DNA from: Anaerohabitans sp964387285
GTDB taxonomy: Bacteria; Zhuqueibacterota; Zhuqueibacteria; Residuimicrobiales; Residuimicrobiaceae
DNA length: 64,000 nucleotides
Reading direction: 5' to 3'
Assembly (NCBI GenBank): GCA_964387285.1
Contig: CAYLWO010000001.1
Location: 1-64,000, forward strand
Positions 45,001 to 53,858 of the stretch are shown in pieces (position 1 is the stretch's first letter; every line of letters starts with the position of its first letter). Below the pieces are notes generated by a model. The model was not told the origin of the DNA and did not search any database. It worked only from the letters and a program-made list of their open reading frames with translations. The position numbers were made by a program, and so were the translations under genes.

Positions 45001-45066
45001 TGGCCAAAATCCCCATTCCTCTGTTCAATTACATTTTTGTATTTGCTGTTACGAAACGAACATTTT

Positions 45067-45112
45067 GGACAAAGAACGATCATTGAAAATATTTCAATTA
45101 TCTTCTTTGTCC
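45067..45112 (+). terminator. Long hairpin after kbl, probable terminator
   Basis: GGACAAAGAA (45067-45076) pairs with TTCTTTGTCC (45103-45112), and the interior continues pairing as ATTGAAA against TTTCAAT around an ATA loop. The stem is followed by ATTTTATTTT. The T-run is interrupted, so termination is likely but not certain; the structure could alternatively be an mRNA-stabilising hairpin. Confidence 0.55.
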
Positions 45113-45171
45113 ATTTTATTTTAATGGCATATAATTTGCTTTCTATTTTTCAATAATAGGAGGCAGAGCAT

Positions 45172-45609
45172 ATGAAATTTCTTGCTATGATCTTGAGTCT
45201 GGGACTGGCATGGACACACTTTTGCCAGGCAGACACTCTGATAAAAATGGACAAAACCCGCCTGAAAGGCAAATTGTCCTTGATCGCTGATACCTATGTC
45301 GAATTCACCGTAGAAAAAAGCGGCGGGCAGCAACATTGGATCAAAGTGGATAAAAAAGAGATACTGGTTATACTCGACAAGCGCAAAAAACTGATCTATC
45401 CCCGCGACAAGTATGATGAAATTGCCCTGAACTACGGCAAGGTGAAATTGCGCACTGCCAAGGATGTGCAAAAATTCAAAGAACGTAAAACAGAAAACGC
45501 GCTTGTGCAGGCCCAACAGATGCAATCAGAAAAAAACCGCCTCAAAACCGCTGCTGTCATCGGCAGCCTGGGCGGTCTGATGGCCTGGGTTTTTGTACAG
45601 GGGAAATAG
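45172..45609 (+). CDS. Small exported protein of unknown function
   Basis: A 145-residue protein with a strong ribosome site (AGGAGG before the ATG) and a signal peptide (cleavage near FCQA, residue 20). A beta-rich stretch at about 22-85 (TRLKGKLSLIADTYVEFTVE, IKVDKKEILVILDKRKKLIY) looks like a small barrel or Sm-like fold. A charged helical segment at about 95-125 and a hydrophobic, glycine-containing C-terminus (AAVIGSLGGLMAWVFVQ) suggest membrane contact. No family was recognised. It is flanked by a terminator-like hairpin upstream and a CCTTGCGAAGG palindrome downstream, so it may be a single-gene transcript. Confidence 0.6.
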   Translation: MKFLAMILSLGLAWTHFCQADTLIKMDKTRLKGKLSLIADTYVEFTVEKSGGQQHWIKVDKKEILVILDKRKKLIYPRDKYDEIALNYGKVKLRTAKDVQKFKERKTENALVQAQQMQSEKNRLKTAAVIGSLGGLMAWVFVQGK

Positions 45610-45698
45610 CTTTTTCACTGGAACTTGAAGCTGAAACTGGCAACCTTCCTCTTAGGGTAATCAACCTCCAAAAAGCGCAATATATACTCGAAAAACAG

Positions 45699-45727
45699 CC
45701 TTGCGAAGGTTTGAAACCTTTGTAAGG
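45699..45727. repeat. Intergenic palindromic repeat, near-perfect copy
   Basis: CCTTGCGAAGGTTT and a complementary arm with two C-to-T changes (AAACCTTTGTAAGG) around a single G. The changes keep pairing possible as G-U in RNA. It sits between the small exported protein gene and ispG. Same family and architecture as the copy at 1429-1457. Confidence 0.85.
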
Positions 45728-45836
45728 AGAATGCAATCGCTCAACATATTTAATCGTCTTCTTGCCCCATCTATCTCAGAAAACTCTTGATTTTGGAATG
45801 CAAATTAAGTAACATAAAGACCAATTTATCAAGAGC

Positions 45837-46901
45837 ATGATGAGTAAAAACACCCTTAAGGTCAAAGTGGGTAATGTGCTGATCGGCGGCGGTGCAGCTG
45901 TTTCGGTGCAATCCATGACCAATACAAAAACCAACGACATGGACGCAACGGTTGCGCAGATACAACGTCTGTGTGAAGCCGGATGTGATATTGTTCGGTT
46001 AGCCGTTCCGAATCAACCGGCTGTTCTGGCCTTTGCCGAAATCCGCAAAAAAACATCGCTGCCAATGGTGGCGGATATTCATTTTGATTATCGTCTGGCT
46101 CTGGCTGCCATGGACGCCGGCGCAGATAAGATCCGTATTAATCCGGGCAACATCGGGGGAAAGGAAAAATTACAGCAGGTTGTTAAAAAAGCGATTGCCT
46201 GCCGCATACCGGTGCGCATCGGCGTCAATTCAGGTTCCTTGGAAAAAAAGATCATTCAAGAGGAGGGTGGCACAACCGTTAAGGGATTGGTGCGCTCGGC
46301 ATTGGCTCATGTCGCGTTATGCAAAGAATTCGGCGACGTCGATCTGGTGGTGTCGATAAAATCCTCTGACGTCGTGCAAACGATCCAGGCCTACGAACTT
46401 TTTCATCAGCAATCGAATGTACCCTTGCATATCGGTTTGACTGAAGCCGGCACGGTGCGCACCGGAACGATAAAATCAGCGGTAGCTCTGGGCGCCTTAT
46501 TGAGCAGAGGCATTGGCGACACACTGCGTGTTTCACTGACAGGAGACCCGGTAGAAGAGGTTGTGGTCGGACAGCAGATTTTATCAAGTCTGAATCTACG
46601 CACACAAGGCGTGAATGTCATCGCCTGTCCGACCTGCGGCCGAACCGAGATGGACTTGATCAGTATGGCGCAACAGGTAGAAGAACGGTTGGTTCACATA
46701 AAAAAGCCGATCACGGTGGCGGTTATGGGGTGTGAGGTCAATGGTCCTGGCGAGGCTCGGCATGCTGATATCGGCGTGGCGTGTGGAAAGAACAGCGCGG
46801 TTTTATTTAAAAACGGGCAAATAATGTATAAAATACCCGGTGATCAGGTGATTGAAGAGTTGGTGCGGCAGGTGCAGGAGATGGAAAATCAAACCGAGTA
46901 A
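45837..46901 (+). CDS. ispG: 4-hydroxy-3-methylbut-2-en-1-yl diphosphate synthase (MEP pathway)
   Basis: A 354-residue iron-sulfur enzyme of the non-mevalonate isoprenoid route, converting MEcPP to HMBPP. Features: VSVQSMTNTKTND at the N-terminus, PMVADIHFDYRLALAAMDAG, KIRINPGNIGGKEKL, PVRIGVNSGSL, and the C-terminal 4Fe-4S ligands CPTCGRTEMDL and MGCEVNGPGEARHADIG. The length fits the short bacterial form without the plant insert. Two adjacent ATGs (45837 and 45840) are possible starts. A PfkB kinase gene follows after six bases. Confidence 0.96.
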   Translation: MMSKNTLKVKVGNVLIGGGAAVSVQSMTNTKTNDMDATVAQIQRLCEAGCDIVRLAVPNQPAVLAFAEIRKKTSLPMVADIHFDYRLALAAMDAGADKIRINPGNIGGKEKLQQVVKKAIACRIPVRIGVNSGSLEKKIIQEEGGTTVKGLVRSALAHVALCKEFGDVDLVVSIKSSDVVQTIQAYELFHQQSNVPLHIGLTEAGTVRTGTIKSAVALGALLSRGIGDTLRVSLTGDPVEEVVVGQQILSSLNLRTQGVNVIACPTCGRTEMDLISMAQQVEERLVHIKKPITVAVMGCEVNGPGEARHADIGVACGKNSAVLFKNGQIMYKIPGDQVIEELVRQVQEMENQTE

Positions 46902-46907
46902 ACCGCC

Positions 46908-47831
46908 ATGCTATATGATTGTGTGGGTTTGGGAATTGTCGTCTATGACGAACTGGCTGTTATAGACCATTTTCCAAAACCCAATAGCAAAAATCGATTG
47001 CGGTCCTTAAGCGGGCAGGGTGGAGGACCGGTCGCAACAGCTATGGCCACTTGTGCACGCCTGGGTAAGACCTGCGCAATGATCAGCGCTCTAGGCCAAG
47101 ACGCAACCGGGCAGTATCTGAACAATGAATTAGCCAGTTTTAATGTCGATACAACCCATATGTTACGCAAAAAAAAGGTGGCAACGCCCAGAGCCTTTAT
47201 TCTAGTTGATCAGAGTACGGGCGAACGAACAGTTTTTTTACATCAAGATCCTGAATGCCGAGTAGACAACCTTGATCCGAACGCATTTCCGTTTAAAAAT
47301 TGTCGTATTCTGCATTTAGACGGTCATTATCCGGAGGCGGATCTGCAGGCGGCAAAAATAGCCAAACAAAACGGCGCCTATGTTTCGCTGGATATCGGCA
47401 GCAACCGGAGGGTATGGCCGGAATTGCTGGAACTAACGGATATTGCCATCGTTAGTAAATCGTACAGTGACCAACATCTTGTCGCCGATGAACCCTTAAA
47501 AAGCGCAGAAAAATTATTTAATACAGGGATAAAAATTGCGGGAGTGACCTGCGGGATTGAAGGCAGTTACTTTTTTGATGATCAGGGAGAGTGTTATCAA
47601 CCCGCATTTAAAGTAAATACGATTGATAGCACCGGCGCCGGCGATGTCTTTCATGGCGCAGCTCTGTTTGGGATATTGGAAGGTTTTCCCATGCAAAAAA
47701 CAGCCCTTTTTGCCAGTGCTGCTGCTGCGCTCAAGTGTGGCCATCTGGGCGGTAAAGCAGGCATCCCGATTTTACAGCAAATAACCGATTTTATAGCAAA
47801 AAGAGTGGATCGTTCTGATTTTATCCAATAA
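46908..47831 (+). CDS. PfkB-family sugar kinase
   Basis: A 307-residue ribokinase-type kinase: GGGPVATAMATCARLG near the N-terminus, a central beta-lid, and the catalytic/anion-hole motif DSTGAGDVFHGAAL near residue 240 carrying the catalytic Asp. Members phosphorylate sugars or nucleosides (ribose, fructose, 2-keto-3-deoxygluconate, adenosine); the specificity loop does not reveal which. It lies six bases after ispG. The length is normal. Confidence 0.9.
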   Translation: MLYDCVGLGIVVYDELAVIDHFPKPNSKNRLRSLSGQGGGPVATAMATCARLGKTCAMISALGQDATGQYLNNELASFNVDTTHMLRKKKVATPRAFILVDQSTGERTVFLHQDPECRVDNLDPNAFPFKNCRILHLDGHYPEADLQAAKIAKQNGAYVSLDIGSNRRVWPELLELTDIAIVSKSYSDQHLVADEPLKSAEKLFNTGIKIAGVTCGIEGSYFFDDQGECYQPAFKVNTIDSTGAGDVFHGAALFGILEGFPMQKTALFASAAAALKCGHLGGKAGIPILQQITDFIAKRVDRSDFIQ

Positions 47832-47848
47832 TTGAAAGGAAATTTATC

Positions 47849-48367
47849 ATGAAATTGCGTTCGAACTTGATCCTGACCATGATGATATTTTGCTCTTTGC
47901 TCTTCGCTCAAGCAAAACCGGGCACAAGCAAAAAATATATAAAAAATACACAAGCATCCATTGCCAATGCGGCCAGCGAAGGTCAGACCGTGGGTGTTTT
48001 GGGCAAGGGCACAGAAGTCCTGGTGCTGGAAGAAGGCGTAACCATGGCCAAGGTGCAAATCACCGCCTGGATTCCCAAATCTGAACTAGCGTCGACCCGA
48101 CCCTTACGTGCGTTGCATATTGCTGTCAAAACCAGAGCAGAAGCAGAAGCAATCCTAGCAGATCTAAAAACCGGAAAAGAGTTTGTCGAACTGGCGCAAA
48201 AAAAATCCATTTTACCCAATGCCGCCAAAGGCGGTGATCTCGGTTATTTCAGCAAGGGCGATTTTGACCCCAAAGTCGAGGCAGCCATTGAAGCGCTGGA
48301 CATCAATCAGATCAGCCCGATTATCGAAACCAGTTTTGGCTTTAATCTTTTTAAACGAATTCAATAA
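47849..48367 (+). CDS. Small exported SH3-like plus parvulin-domain protein
   Basis: A 172-residue protein with a signal peptide (cleavage near FAQA). Residues about 25-80 resemble a bacterial SH3 domain (VGVLGKGTEVLVLEEGVTMAKVQI, then TAWIPKSEL). The C-terminal part (about 88-172) is a parvulin core: LRALHIAVKTRAEAEAILADL, FVELAQKKSILPNAAKGGD, LGYFSKGDFDPKVEAAIEAL and SPIIETSFGFNLFKRI. It lacks the SurA-type N-terminal chaperone helices of the two larger parvulins in this window. The combination suggests a periplasmic isomerase bound to cell wall or a ligand through SH3; the function is inferred. Confidence 0.75.
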   Translation: MKLRSNLILTMMIFCSLLFAQAKPGTSKKYIKNTQASIANAASEGQTVGVLGKGTEVLVLEEGVTMAKVQITAWIPKSELASTRPLRALHIAVKTRAEAEAILADLKTGKEFVELAQKKSILPNAAKGGDLGYFSKGDFDPKVEAAIEALDINQISPIIETSFGFNLFKRIQ

Positions 48368-48394
48368 TAATTACATCCCGGCATCAGGCTGAAA

Positions 48395-49072
48395 ATGGCC
48401 GTCTCTGTTTTAACAGCCATTCCGGTTTATAATGAAGCGGAACACCTGTCCGATTTTTTGCATCACGTTTTGCAATATGTCGGCAGGAGGGAGCTGTTAG
48501 TTGTCGACGACGGTTCTGTTGACGCAACCGCAAAACTATTGCTCGAGCAACGCATCGTCCATCTGCATCATGAGAAAAATTTGGGCAAAGGGGCAGCCCT
48601 GTTAGACGCCATTCGTTATGCGCAAAAAAACGGTTTTGATTGGCTGCTATGTCTGGATGGCGATGGTCAGCATAATCCGGACGACATACCGGCTTTTTTA
48701 CACGAAATAGAGAACGATACGGCGGATATCATATTGGGGGATCGTCAAGATCGTCAAACCAGCATGCCGTTGCACCGCCGGTTAAGCAATTGCATCACTT
48801 CATGGATTCTATCCTGGATGATCCGGAGCTCTGTGCCCATCAAGGATTCGCAATGCGGTTTTCGTGCTTTGCGCCTCGCTCAGGTCGATCCGGATCGGTT
48901 CTCGGAACAAGGCTTTCAATTCGAATCCGAGCAACTGCTGTTATTGGGCCGACAAGGATTCCGTATTACCTGTTTGCCGATCACGACCATATACGGAGCG
49001 CAAAAAAGCAACATTCACCTGTGGCAGGACAGCTTTCGGTTTTTGCGGCTTGTTTTGAAATATCTAAAATGA
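48395..49072 (+). CDS. Family 2 glycosyltransferase (polyprenyl-phosphate mannosyltransferase-like)
   Basis: A 225-residue GT-A enzyme: TAIPVYNEAEHLSDFL, LLVVDDGSVDATAKLL, NLGKGAALLDAI, and the DXD-like CLDGDGQHNPDDI, followed by GFRALRL and FESEQLLLL. This is the DPM1-like subgroup that transfers sugar from GDP- or UDP-sugar to polyprenyl phosphate. There is no C-terminal transmembrane extension, so it would act peripherally at the inner membrane. It is followed by tRNA-Pro and leuS. Confidence 0.9.
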   Translation: MAVSVLTAIPVYNEAEHLSDFLHHVLQYVGRRELLVVDDGSVDATAKLLLEQRIVHLHHEKNLGKGAALLDAIRYAQKNGFDWLLCLDGDGQHNPDDIPAFLHEIENDTADIILGDRQDRQTSMPLHRRLSNCITSWILSWMIRSSVPIKDSQCGFRALRLAQVDPDRFSEQGFQFESEQLLLLGRQGFRITCLPITTIYGAQKSNIHLWQDSFRFLRLVLKYLK

Positions 49073-49094
49073 TGCCAATGTGCATATTTTTTTC

Positions 49095-49123
49095 TTGTTT
49101 TAATCAATAATAATTAGTATACT
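49095..49123 (+). promoter_or_regulatory. Promoter of tRNA-Pro
   Basis: TTGTTT at 49095-49100 and TATACT at 49118-49123 are separated by exactly 17 bases. The tRNA begins 12 bases after the -10 element, giving a short leader. The element is well placed for stable RNA transcription. Confidence 0.6.
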
Positions 49124-49134
49124 ATACGACGCAA

Positions 49135-49210
49135 CGGGGCGTAGCGCAGTCCGGTTTAGCGCGCCTGCTTCGGGAGCAGGAGGCCGGTGGTTCGAATCCA
49201 CTCGCCCCGA
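49135..49210 (+). tRNA. tRNA-Pro (anticodon CGG)
   Basis: A complete cloverleaf of 76 nt: acceptor CGGGGCG pairs with CGCCCCG, the anticodon stem CCTGC/GCAGG encloses TTCGGGA with anticodon CGG, and the T arm contains GGTTCGAATCC. The genomic sequence continues CAC, so CCA is added after transcription. It reads CCG codons. Confidence 0.96.
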
Positions 49211-49281
49211 CACGCTTGGGTTGGTCAGTCAGTAAGGCCAGCCCTTTTTTTATTACGAATTTCAACTGATAGGATGCGGTT

Positions 49282-51738
49282 ATGATACCTGAATATGATT
49301 TTAAAGAGATCGAAAAAAAGTGGCAACGGCGTTGGGAAGAGAGCAAACTGTATAAAACCGATTTTTCCAAAAAAGATAAAAAAATCTACTGCCTGGTCAT
49401 GTTCATTTATCCGTCCGGCGATCGTATGCACATCGGCCATTGGTACAACTATGCACCCACAGACAGCTGGGCAAGATTCAAACGCATGCAAGGCTATCAT
49501 GTTTTTGAACCCATCGGTTACGATGCTTTCGGTCTGCCGGCGGAAAATTATGCCATAAAAAAAGGCATTCATCCCGCTGTGAGCACAGCCAACAACATCA
49601 ATCTGATTCGCGAACAATTAAAAGCCATGGGCGCCATGTACGACTGGGATTGTGAAATCAACACCAGCGAACCGGAATATTATAAATGGACGCAATGGTT
49701 GTTTCTGCAGTTGTATAAAAAAGGATTGGCCTATCGCAAAAAAGCCTCTGCCAATTGGTGTCCAGGCTGCAAGACCGTATTGGCAAACGAACAGGTGGTC
49801 GATGGTCATTGTGAACGCTGTGAATCGGAAGTGCTGCATAAAGACTTGGAACAGTGGTTTTTTAAAATCACCGATTATGCCGAAAGATTGCTGGAGGGTC
49901 ACGAGCGAATTCAATGGCCGGATAAAACCATTGCCATGCAAAAGAACTGGATCGGCAAAAGCATTGGTGCGCGCATCCAGTTTAAAGTTGCTGAAGGGAA
50001 TGAAATCATTGAAGTGTTTACAACACGGCCGGATACGTTGTGGGGCGTTACCTATATGGTGCTGGCGCCGGAACATCCTTTAGTGGAAAAATTAACCACG
50101 CCGGAGAACAGGGCTGCCGTGGACGCCTATGTGCTGCAGACGCGCAAGCAAAAAGAGATCGACCGCATGTCCACGGAAAAAGAGAAAACCGGAGTTTTCA
50201 CCGGCAGCTTTTGCATCAACCCGGTCAATCAGGAAAAAACGCCCATCTGGATCGCGGATTATGTCCTGGTCACTTACGGCACCGGCGCGGTCATGGCAGT
50301 GCCGGCCCATGATCAGCGTGACTTTGAATTTGCGGAAAAATATCATTTACCGGTTCGCGAAGTTATTTCGGTTAACGGCACTCCCATGACAGAGCCCATG
50401 ATACGGGCTTTTGAAGATCCGGGCGTAATGATCAATTCAGGTCCGTTTAATGGTACGCTTTCCGAACCAGGCATCCAAAAAGTGATCAAATACTTGGAAG
50501 AGAAACAGGTAGGCGGCGCCAAAGTCAATTATAAATTACGCGACTGGCTTATCTCGCGTCAACGCTATTGGGGCGCCCCGATTCCCATCATTTATTGTAA
50601 TCGTTGCGGCGAGGTACCGGTGCCGGAAGAGCAACTGCCGGTGCTGTTGCCGACCGATGTGCAATTCAGCGGCAAGGGTGAATCTCCGTTATCGACCTCA
50701 CCGACATTTTTACATGCCGTTTGCCCAAAATGCGGCCAGCAGGGGAGACGTGAAATAGACACCATGGATACGTTTGTCTGCTCCTCCTGGTATTTCTTAC
50801 GCTTCCCTAATCCGCATCTGGCCACGGCCGCTTTTGATAAAAAGCTGGCTGATGCCTGGCTGCCGGTGGATCAATATGTCGGCGGCGCAGAACATGCGGT
50901 CATGCATCTGCTCTATGCGCGCTTTTTCACTAAAGCGCTCTATGATTTTGGTCTGATCAATTTTGATGAACCTTTCACGCGTCTGGTTCATCAAGGCACG
51001 ATCACCGCCAAAGGCGCCAAAATGAGCAAATCGCGTGGCAATGTGGTCAATCCGGATAAATTTGTAGACAGCTATGGCAGTGACACCTTTCGCATGTACA
51101 TGATGTTCATGGGCTCCTATGAAGACGGCGGCGATTGGTCCGACGAAGGCATTGTCGGCATTAATCGTTTTCTCAAAAGGGTTTGGCGCGTGGTTTGGCA
51201 GATTTGTGAGAACAATCCCCGGGGCGCTGAAGCGAGTCGTTTCCAGAATGTGGAACGACAAATGCATTACGCCATCAAACATGTTACTGTGGATTTGGAA
51301 CGTTTTCATTTCAACACCGCCATCAGCCGAATTATGGAATTAGTGAATGAACTTTCATTATATCTACAGGATGTTCCGGTTGCAGATCAGCATCAAGAAC
51401 TGCTGCGGACTGTGGCGCCGACGTTGATTCAGTTAACAGCTCCGTTTGCACCGCATTTCAGCGAAGAGTTGTGGGAACAGATTGGCAAGCCCTACAGCAT
51501 TTTTAACGCTGACTGGCCAACATATGATGAGGCTAAATTAATTCAGACCCGCGTGCAATTGGGCGTACAAATCAACGGTAAATTGCGCGGACAGGTCGAG
51601 GTCCCGGCTGATGCGACTGCTGATGAAATCGTGGCTGTGGCCACGACTGACGAAAAGATAAAGACCTATTTGGCGGATAAATCTATTGTCAAGTCGGTGG
51701 TGGTGCCGAAAAAGTTGGTGAGTTTGGTGGTAAAATAG
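49282..51738 (+). CDS. leuS: Leucyl-tRNA synthetase
   Basis: An 818-residue class I synthetase charging tRNA-Leu. HIGH motif as MHIGHW at residues 49-54, KMSKS motif as KMSKSRGNVV near residue 580, editing CP1 domain with TTRPDTLWGVTYMVLAPEHP and GTGAVMAVPAHDQRD, a zinc-type region CPGCKTVLANEQV, and the C-terminal anticodon-binding part ending in the LQINGKLRGQ-like VQINGKLRGQVEVP. The length matches the bacterial form (about 800-870). AGGAT precedes the ATG. A strong terminator follows at 51755. Confidence 0.97.
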   Translation: MIPEYDFKEIEKKWQRRWEESKLYKTDFSKKDKKIYCLVMFIYPSGDRMHIGHWYNYAPTDSWARFKRMQGYHVFEPIGYDAFGLPAENYAIKKGIHPAVSTANNINLIREQLKAMGAMYDWDCEINTSEPEYYKWTQWLFLQLYKKGLAYRKKASANWCPGCKTVLANEQVVDGHCERCESEVLHKDLEQWFFKITDYAERLLEGHERIQWPDKTIAMQKNWIGKSIGARIQFKVAEGNEIIEVFTTRPDTLWGVTYMVLAPEHPLVEKLTTPENRAAVDAYVLQTRKQKEIDRMSTEKEKTGVFTGSFCINPVNQEKTPIWIADYVLVTYGTGAVMAVPAHDQRDFEFAEKYHLPVREVISVNGTPMTEPMIRAFEDPGVMINSGPFNGTLSEPGIQKVIKYLEEKQVGGAKVNYKLRDWLISRQRYWGAPIPIIYCNRCGEVPVPEEQLPVLLPTDVQFSGKGESPLSTSPTFLHAVCPKCGQQGRREIDTMDTFVCSSWYFLRFPNPHLATAAFDKKLADAWLPVDQYVGGAEHAVMHLLYARFFTKALYDFGLINFDEPFTRLVHQGTITAKGAKMSKSRGNVVNPDKFVDSYGSDTFRMYMMFMGSYEDGGDWSDEGIVGINRFLKRVWRVVWQICENNPRGAEASRFQNVERQMHYAIKHVTVDLERFHFNTAISRIMELVNELSLYLQDVPVADQHQELLRTVAPTLIQLTAPFAPHFSEELWEQIGKPYSIFNADWPTYDEAKLIQTRVQLGVQINGKLRGQVEVPADATADEIVAVATTDEKIKTYLADKSIVKSVVVPKKLVSLVVK

Positions 51739-51754
51739 ATTTTAATATAAGTTA

Positions 51755-51789
51755 AAAAGGCGTAGAGTTTAGATAAATCTACGCCTTTT
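51755..51789 (+). terminator. Intrinsic terminator after leuS
   Basis: AAAAGGCGTAGA (51755-51766) pairs perfectly with TCTACGCCTTTT (51778-51789) around an 11-base loop, followed by more T-rich sequence. It lies 16 bases after the leuS stop. Confidence 0.85.
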
Positions 51790-51915
51790 CTTATTTTCAG
51801 CGACAAAAGCCGGGAGGCTTGTGCTACAAATTCAATGATAGATGGTTTTGCAAAAGAGGTGAGCTGGCAATTCAACTTGACATAACTATTATTATGCATT
51901 CCTGGGCTGCTTAAC

Positions 51916-52060
51916 CTATTTTGCTTTTGCCATTTGTTCTATAATATGTAATGTCTGCACTTGTCCGCTGTTGATTATAACAGTTATCTCATCTCCCGGT
52001 CTTAAAATGGTGTTGCCATGCGGCACAAACTCAGTATGGATTCTTTTTATTCGCACTAGT
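51916..52060 (-). CDS. 3' end of a gene with an RCK_C/TrkA_C-like domain, truncated by the assembly gap
   Basis: On the minus strand, 46 codons run from the gap edge to a TAG at 51916-51918. The translation contains EFVPHGNTILRPGDEITVII, closely resembling the RCK_C (TrkA_C) domain that ends potassium-channel regulators and some ClC chloride channels, where the motif is typically [IV]PHG[DN]T-x-L-x-x-GD. The frame is open into the N run. The N-terminal part is missing or scrambled by the gap, so a real start cannot be assigned. Domain call by motif only. Confidence 0.5.
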
Positions 52061-52215
52061 NNNNNNNNNNNNNNNNNNNNNNNNNNNNNNNNNNNNNNNN
52101 NNNNNNNNNNNNNNNNNNNNNNNNNNNNNNNNNNNNNNNNNNNNNNNNNNNNNNNNNNNNAATGGTGTTGCCATGCGGCACAAACTCAGTATGGATTCTT
52201 TTTATTCGCACTAGT
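52006..52215. other. Scaffold gap (100 N) with identical 55-base flanks
   Basis: N at 52061-52160. The 55 bases before it (52006-52060) are repeated exactly after it (52161-52215). Identical ends of exactly 55 bases are what a de Bruijn assembler with k=55 leaves when two adjacent contigs are scaffolded instead of merged. The gap is therefore probably artificial and the true sequence may contain the 55 bases once. A 39-codon minus-strand frame at 52186-52305, whose ATG overlaps the TPR-gene stop, ends in the duplicated flank and is not reliable. Confidence 0.8.
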
Positions 52216-52297
52216 AATGACAAAACGGAGAAAATCGGGATGAGAGTATTTACCTGTCAATATGGCTTCTGCCGTACGATGTCCGCCGCCAAGTACA

Positions 52298-53698
52298 TCA
52301 GGCATTCATCTGCAGCTCTTTTCTGGCGCGTTCTTTGAGAGGCGACTCGGTTTTAACCCATAAAATTTCTTCCAACTGCTGCCGCGCCGTATCTTTCTGT
52401 CCCAATGCTCTCAGGGATAGCGCATAATGGAAACGCGCGTTGATATTGCCGGGATTCAATTTTATGGCTTCCTGTAAAAACTTGACCGCTTCCTGATGTT
52501 TGCCGCCAAGAGTCTGGCTTTTGCCCAATAATGTCAAGGTCACACTGTCGTCCTTGCCCATGTCTATGGCTTTTTGCGCCGCATCGGCCGTTTCAGACAC
52601 CATTTCAGCTGCATCAAATATGATCGCGGCCTGTTTATAAAGCGCCGGCTTGGTTGGCGAAACAGCAATGGCGCGTTTGATGGAATCAATCGCTTCTTTT
52701 ATTCGACCCATGCGCAATTGACACGCTGCCAGCGATGACCAGACATCCGATTCGGCCGGTTTTACAGCCAGGTACTTTTTATAAGCTGCAACAGCCGCAT
52801 CGTAATCGCCCTTTATAAACGACTGAAAGCCTTCGGCATAAAACTCTTCAATATTCTCATCATCCGCTAAAGCTTGTGTGGCCACAGGAGCGCCATTAAG
52901 AGGGTGTTCGATCGGTGTAAATGCACGCAGCGATTTTCGGGCAATCTCGCCCAGGTTGCCGTCCGGATCCAGTTTAATGACCGCTTTAAAACAGCGCTGG
53001 CTATTATCCGTGTCGTTTTGCGCCAAATACACTTTGCCCAGGCCCAAATAGGCGCGCGTTTCTTTGGGCGATATGCTGATAACGCGCTCAAAAACACGGA
53101 TGGCTTCCGGATAATTTTTCTCAATGGACAATACGGCGCCCAAATTGACTAAGGCTAAAATATTGTTATTCTGCAGCAACAACCCTTCACGTAAAAAGTG
53201 AATGGATTGCTTAAACTGGCGCATTTTAGAGTAGATGCTGCCCAGAACAAAATAAGCACGAATATAAACAGGACAAATGCGCAGCGTTTCCAAACAGCGA
53301 TCCAGTCCGCGGTTGAGATTTTTCATTTCCAAATAAACCAGCGCGGTATTATAGAGGAAATCCGGATCCTGAGGAAACATCTCCATGGCCTTGCGCCAGA
53401 TGGCCAAGGCGCCGTCAAAATCCCGTTTGCGCAGCAGATTCAGCGCCTCCTTGTTCAAGTCTTCTGCTTCAGGGCTGGGACGTTTTTGGTGCCAAAACAA
53501 GGCTAACTTGCCGTCAATTTCTTTAATATCCAATTTGAGGGCCTGACCGCGATATTTTTCCTTGAGCAGTTGAAAAAGCGCAGCCAGATCTTGATCAGCT
53601 TTGAGATTAAGATGGGAATAATGCTTGGCCGCATCAGCGATTTCGAGGGTGACAGAAATTGTCTTTAAGGACTCTGTAGCTGTCATAAAGTCCAACAT
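52298..53698 (-). CDS. Tetratricopeptide-repeat protein
   Basis: A 466-residue protein. Residues about 1-80 form a small alpha/beta region with no recognised family (ending KLALFWHQKRPSPEAEDL); from about 80 on, TPR units are continuous (LLRKRDFDGALAIWRKAMEMFP, YLEMKNLNRGLDRCLETLRICP, LNPGNINARFHYALSLRALG). No signal peptide or membrane segment is seen, so it is likely cytoplasmic and a protein-interaction scaffold. It is 40-70 bases from a palindromic repeat and tRNA-Arg upstream. Its stop overlaps the start of an unreliable short frame at the gap. Confidence 0.88.
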   Translation of the reverse strand: MLDFMTATESLKTISVTLEIADAAKHYSHLNLKADQDLAALFQLLKEKYRGQALKLDIKEIDGKLALFWHQKRPSPEAEDLNKEALNLLRKRDFDGALAIWRKAMEMFPQDPDFLYNTALVYLEMKNLNRGLDRCLETLRICPVYIRAYFVLGSIYSKMRQFKQSIHFLREGLLLQNNNILALVNLGAVLSIEKNYPEAIRVFERVISISPKETRAYLGLGKVYLAQNDTDNSQRCFKAVIKLDPDGNLGEIARKSLRAFTPIEHPLNGAPVATQALADDENIEEFYAEGFQSFIKGDYDAAVAAYKKYLAVKPAESDVWSSLAACQLRMGRIKEAIDSIKRAIAVSPTKPALYKQAAIIFDAAEMVSETADAAQKAIDMGKDDSVTLTLLGKSQTLGGKHQEAVKFLQEAIKLNPGNINARFHYALSLRALGQKDTARQQLEEILWVKTESPLKERARKELQMNA

Positions 53699-53736
53699 CG
53701 TTGCGTAAAGGTGACCTTTTCAGGGTGTGTAAACAA

Positions 53737-53767
53737 CCTTGCGAAGCTTAAAAAAAGTTTCGCAAGG
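53737..53767. repeat. Intergenic palindromic repeat, variant copy
   Basis: CCTTGCGAAGCTT and AAGTTTCGCAAGG pair around AAAAA with one G-T wobble. It lies between tRNA-Arg and the TPR gene (both minus strand). Same family as the copy at 1429-1457. Confidence 0.75.
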
Positions 53768-53780
53768 GTAAACAAACTAG

Positions 53781-53854
53781 TACGCCAGAGGGGAGTCGAA
53801 CCCATAACCTTTGGCTCCGGAGGCCAACGCTCTGTCCAGTTGAGCTACTGGCGC
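53781..53854 (-). tRNA. tRNA-Arg (anticodon CCG)
   Basis: Complete cloverleaf of 74 nt on the minus strand: acceptor GCGCCAG with CTGGCGT (one G-U pair), anticodon stem TTGGC/GCCAA enclosing CTCCGGA with anticodon CCG, and T arm GGGTTCGACTCCC. No CCA is encoded. It reads CGG codons. It sits between two copies of the palindromic repeat family. Confidence 0.95.
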
Positions 53855-53858
53855 AATT

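Noticed and set aside
52186..52305. 39-codon frame after the TPR gene, faintly like part of a channel protein
   Set aside because: It ends inside the duplicated contig flank and cannot be trusted; similarity too weak to name.
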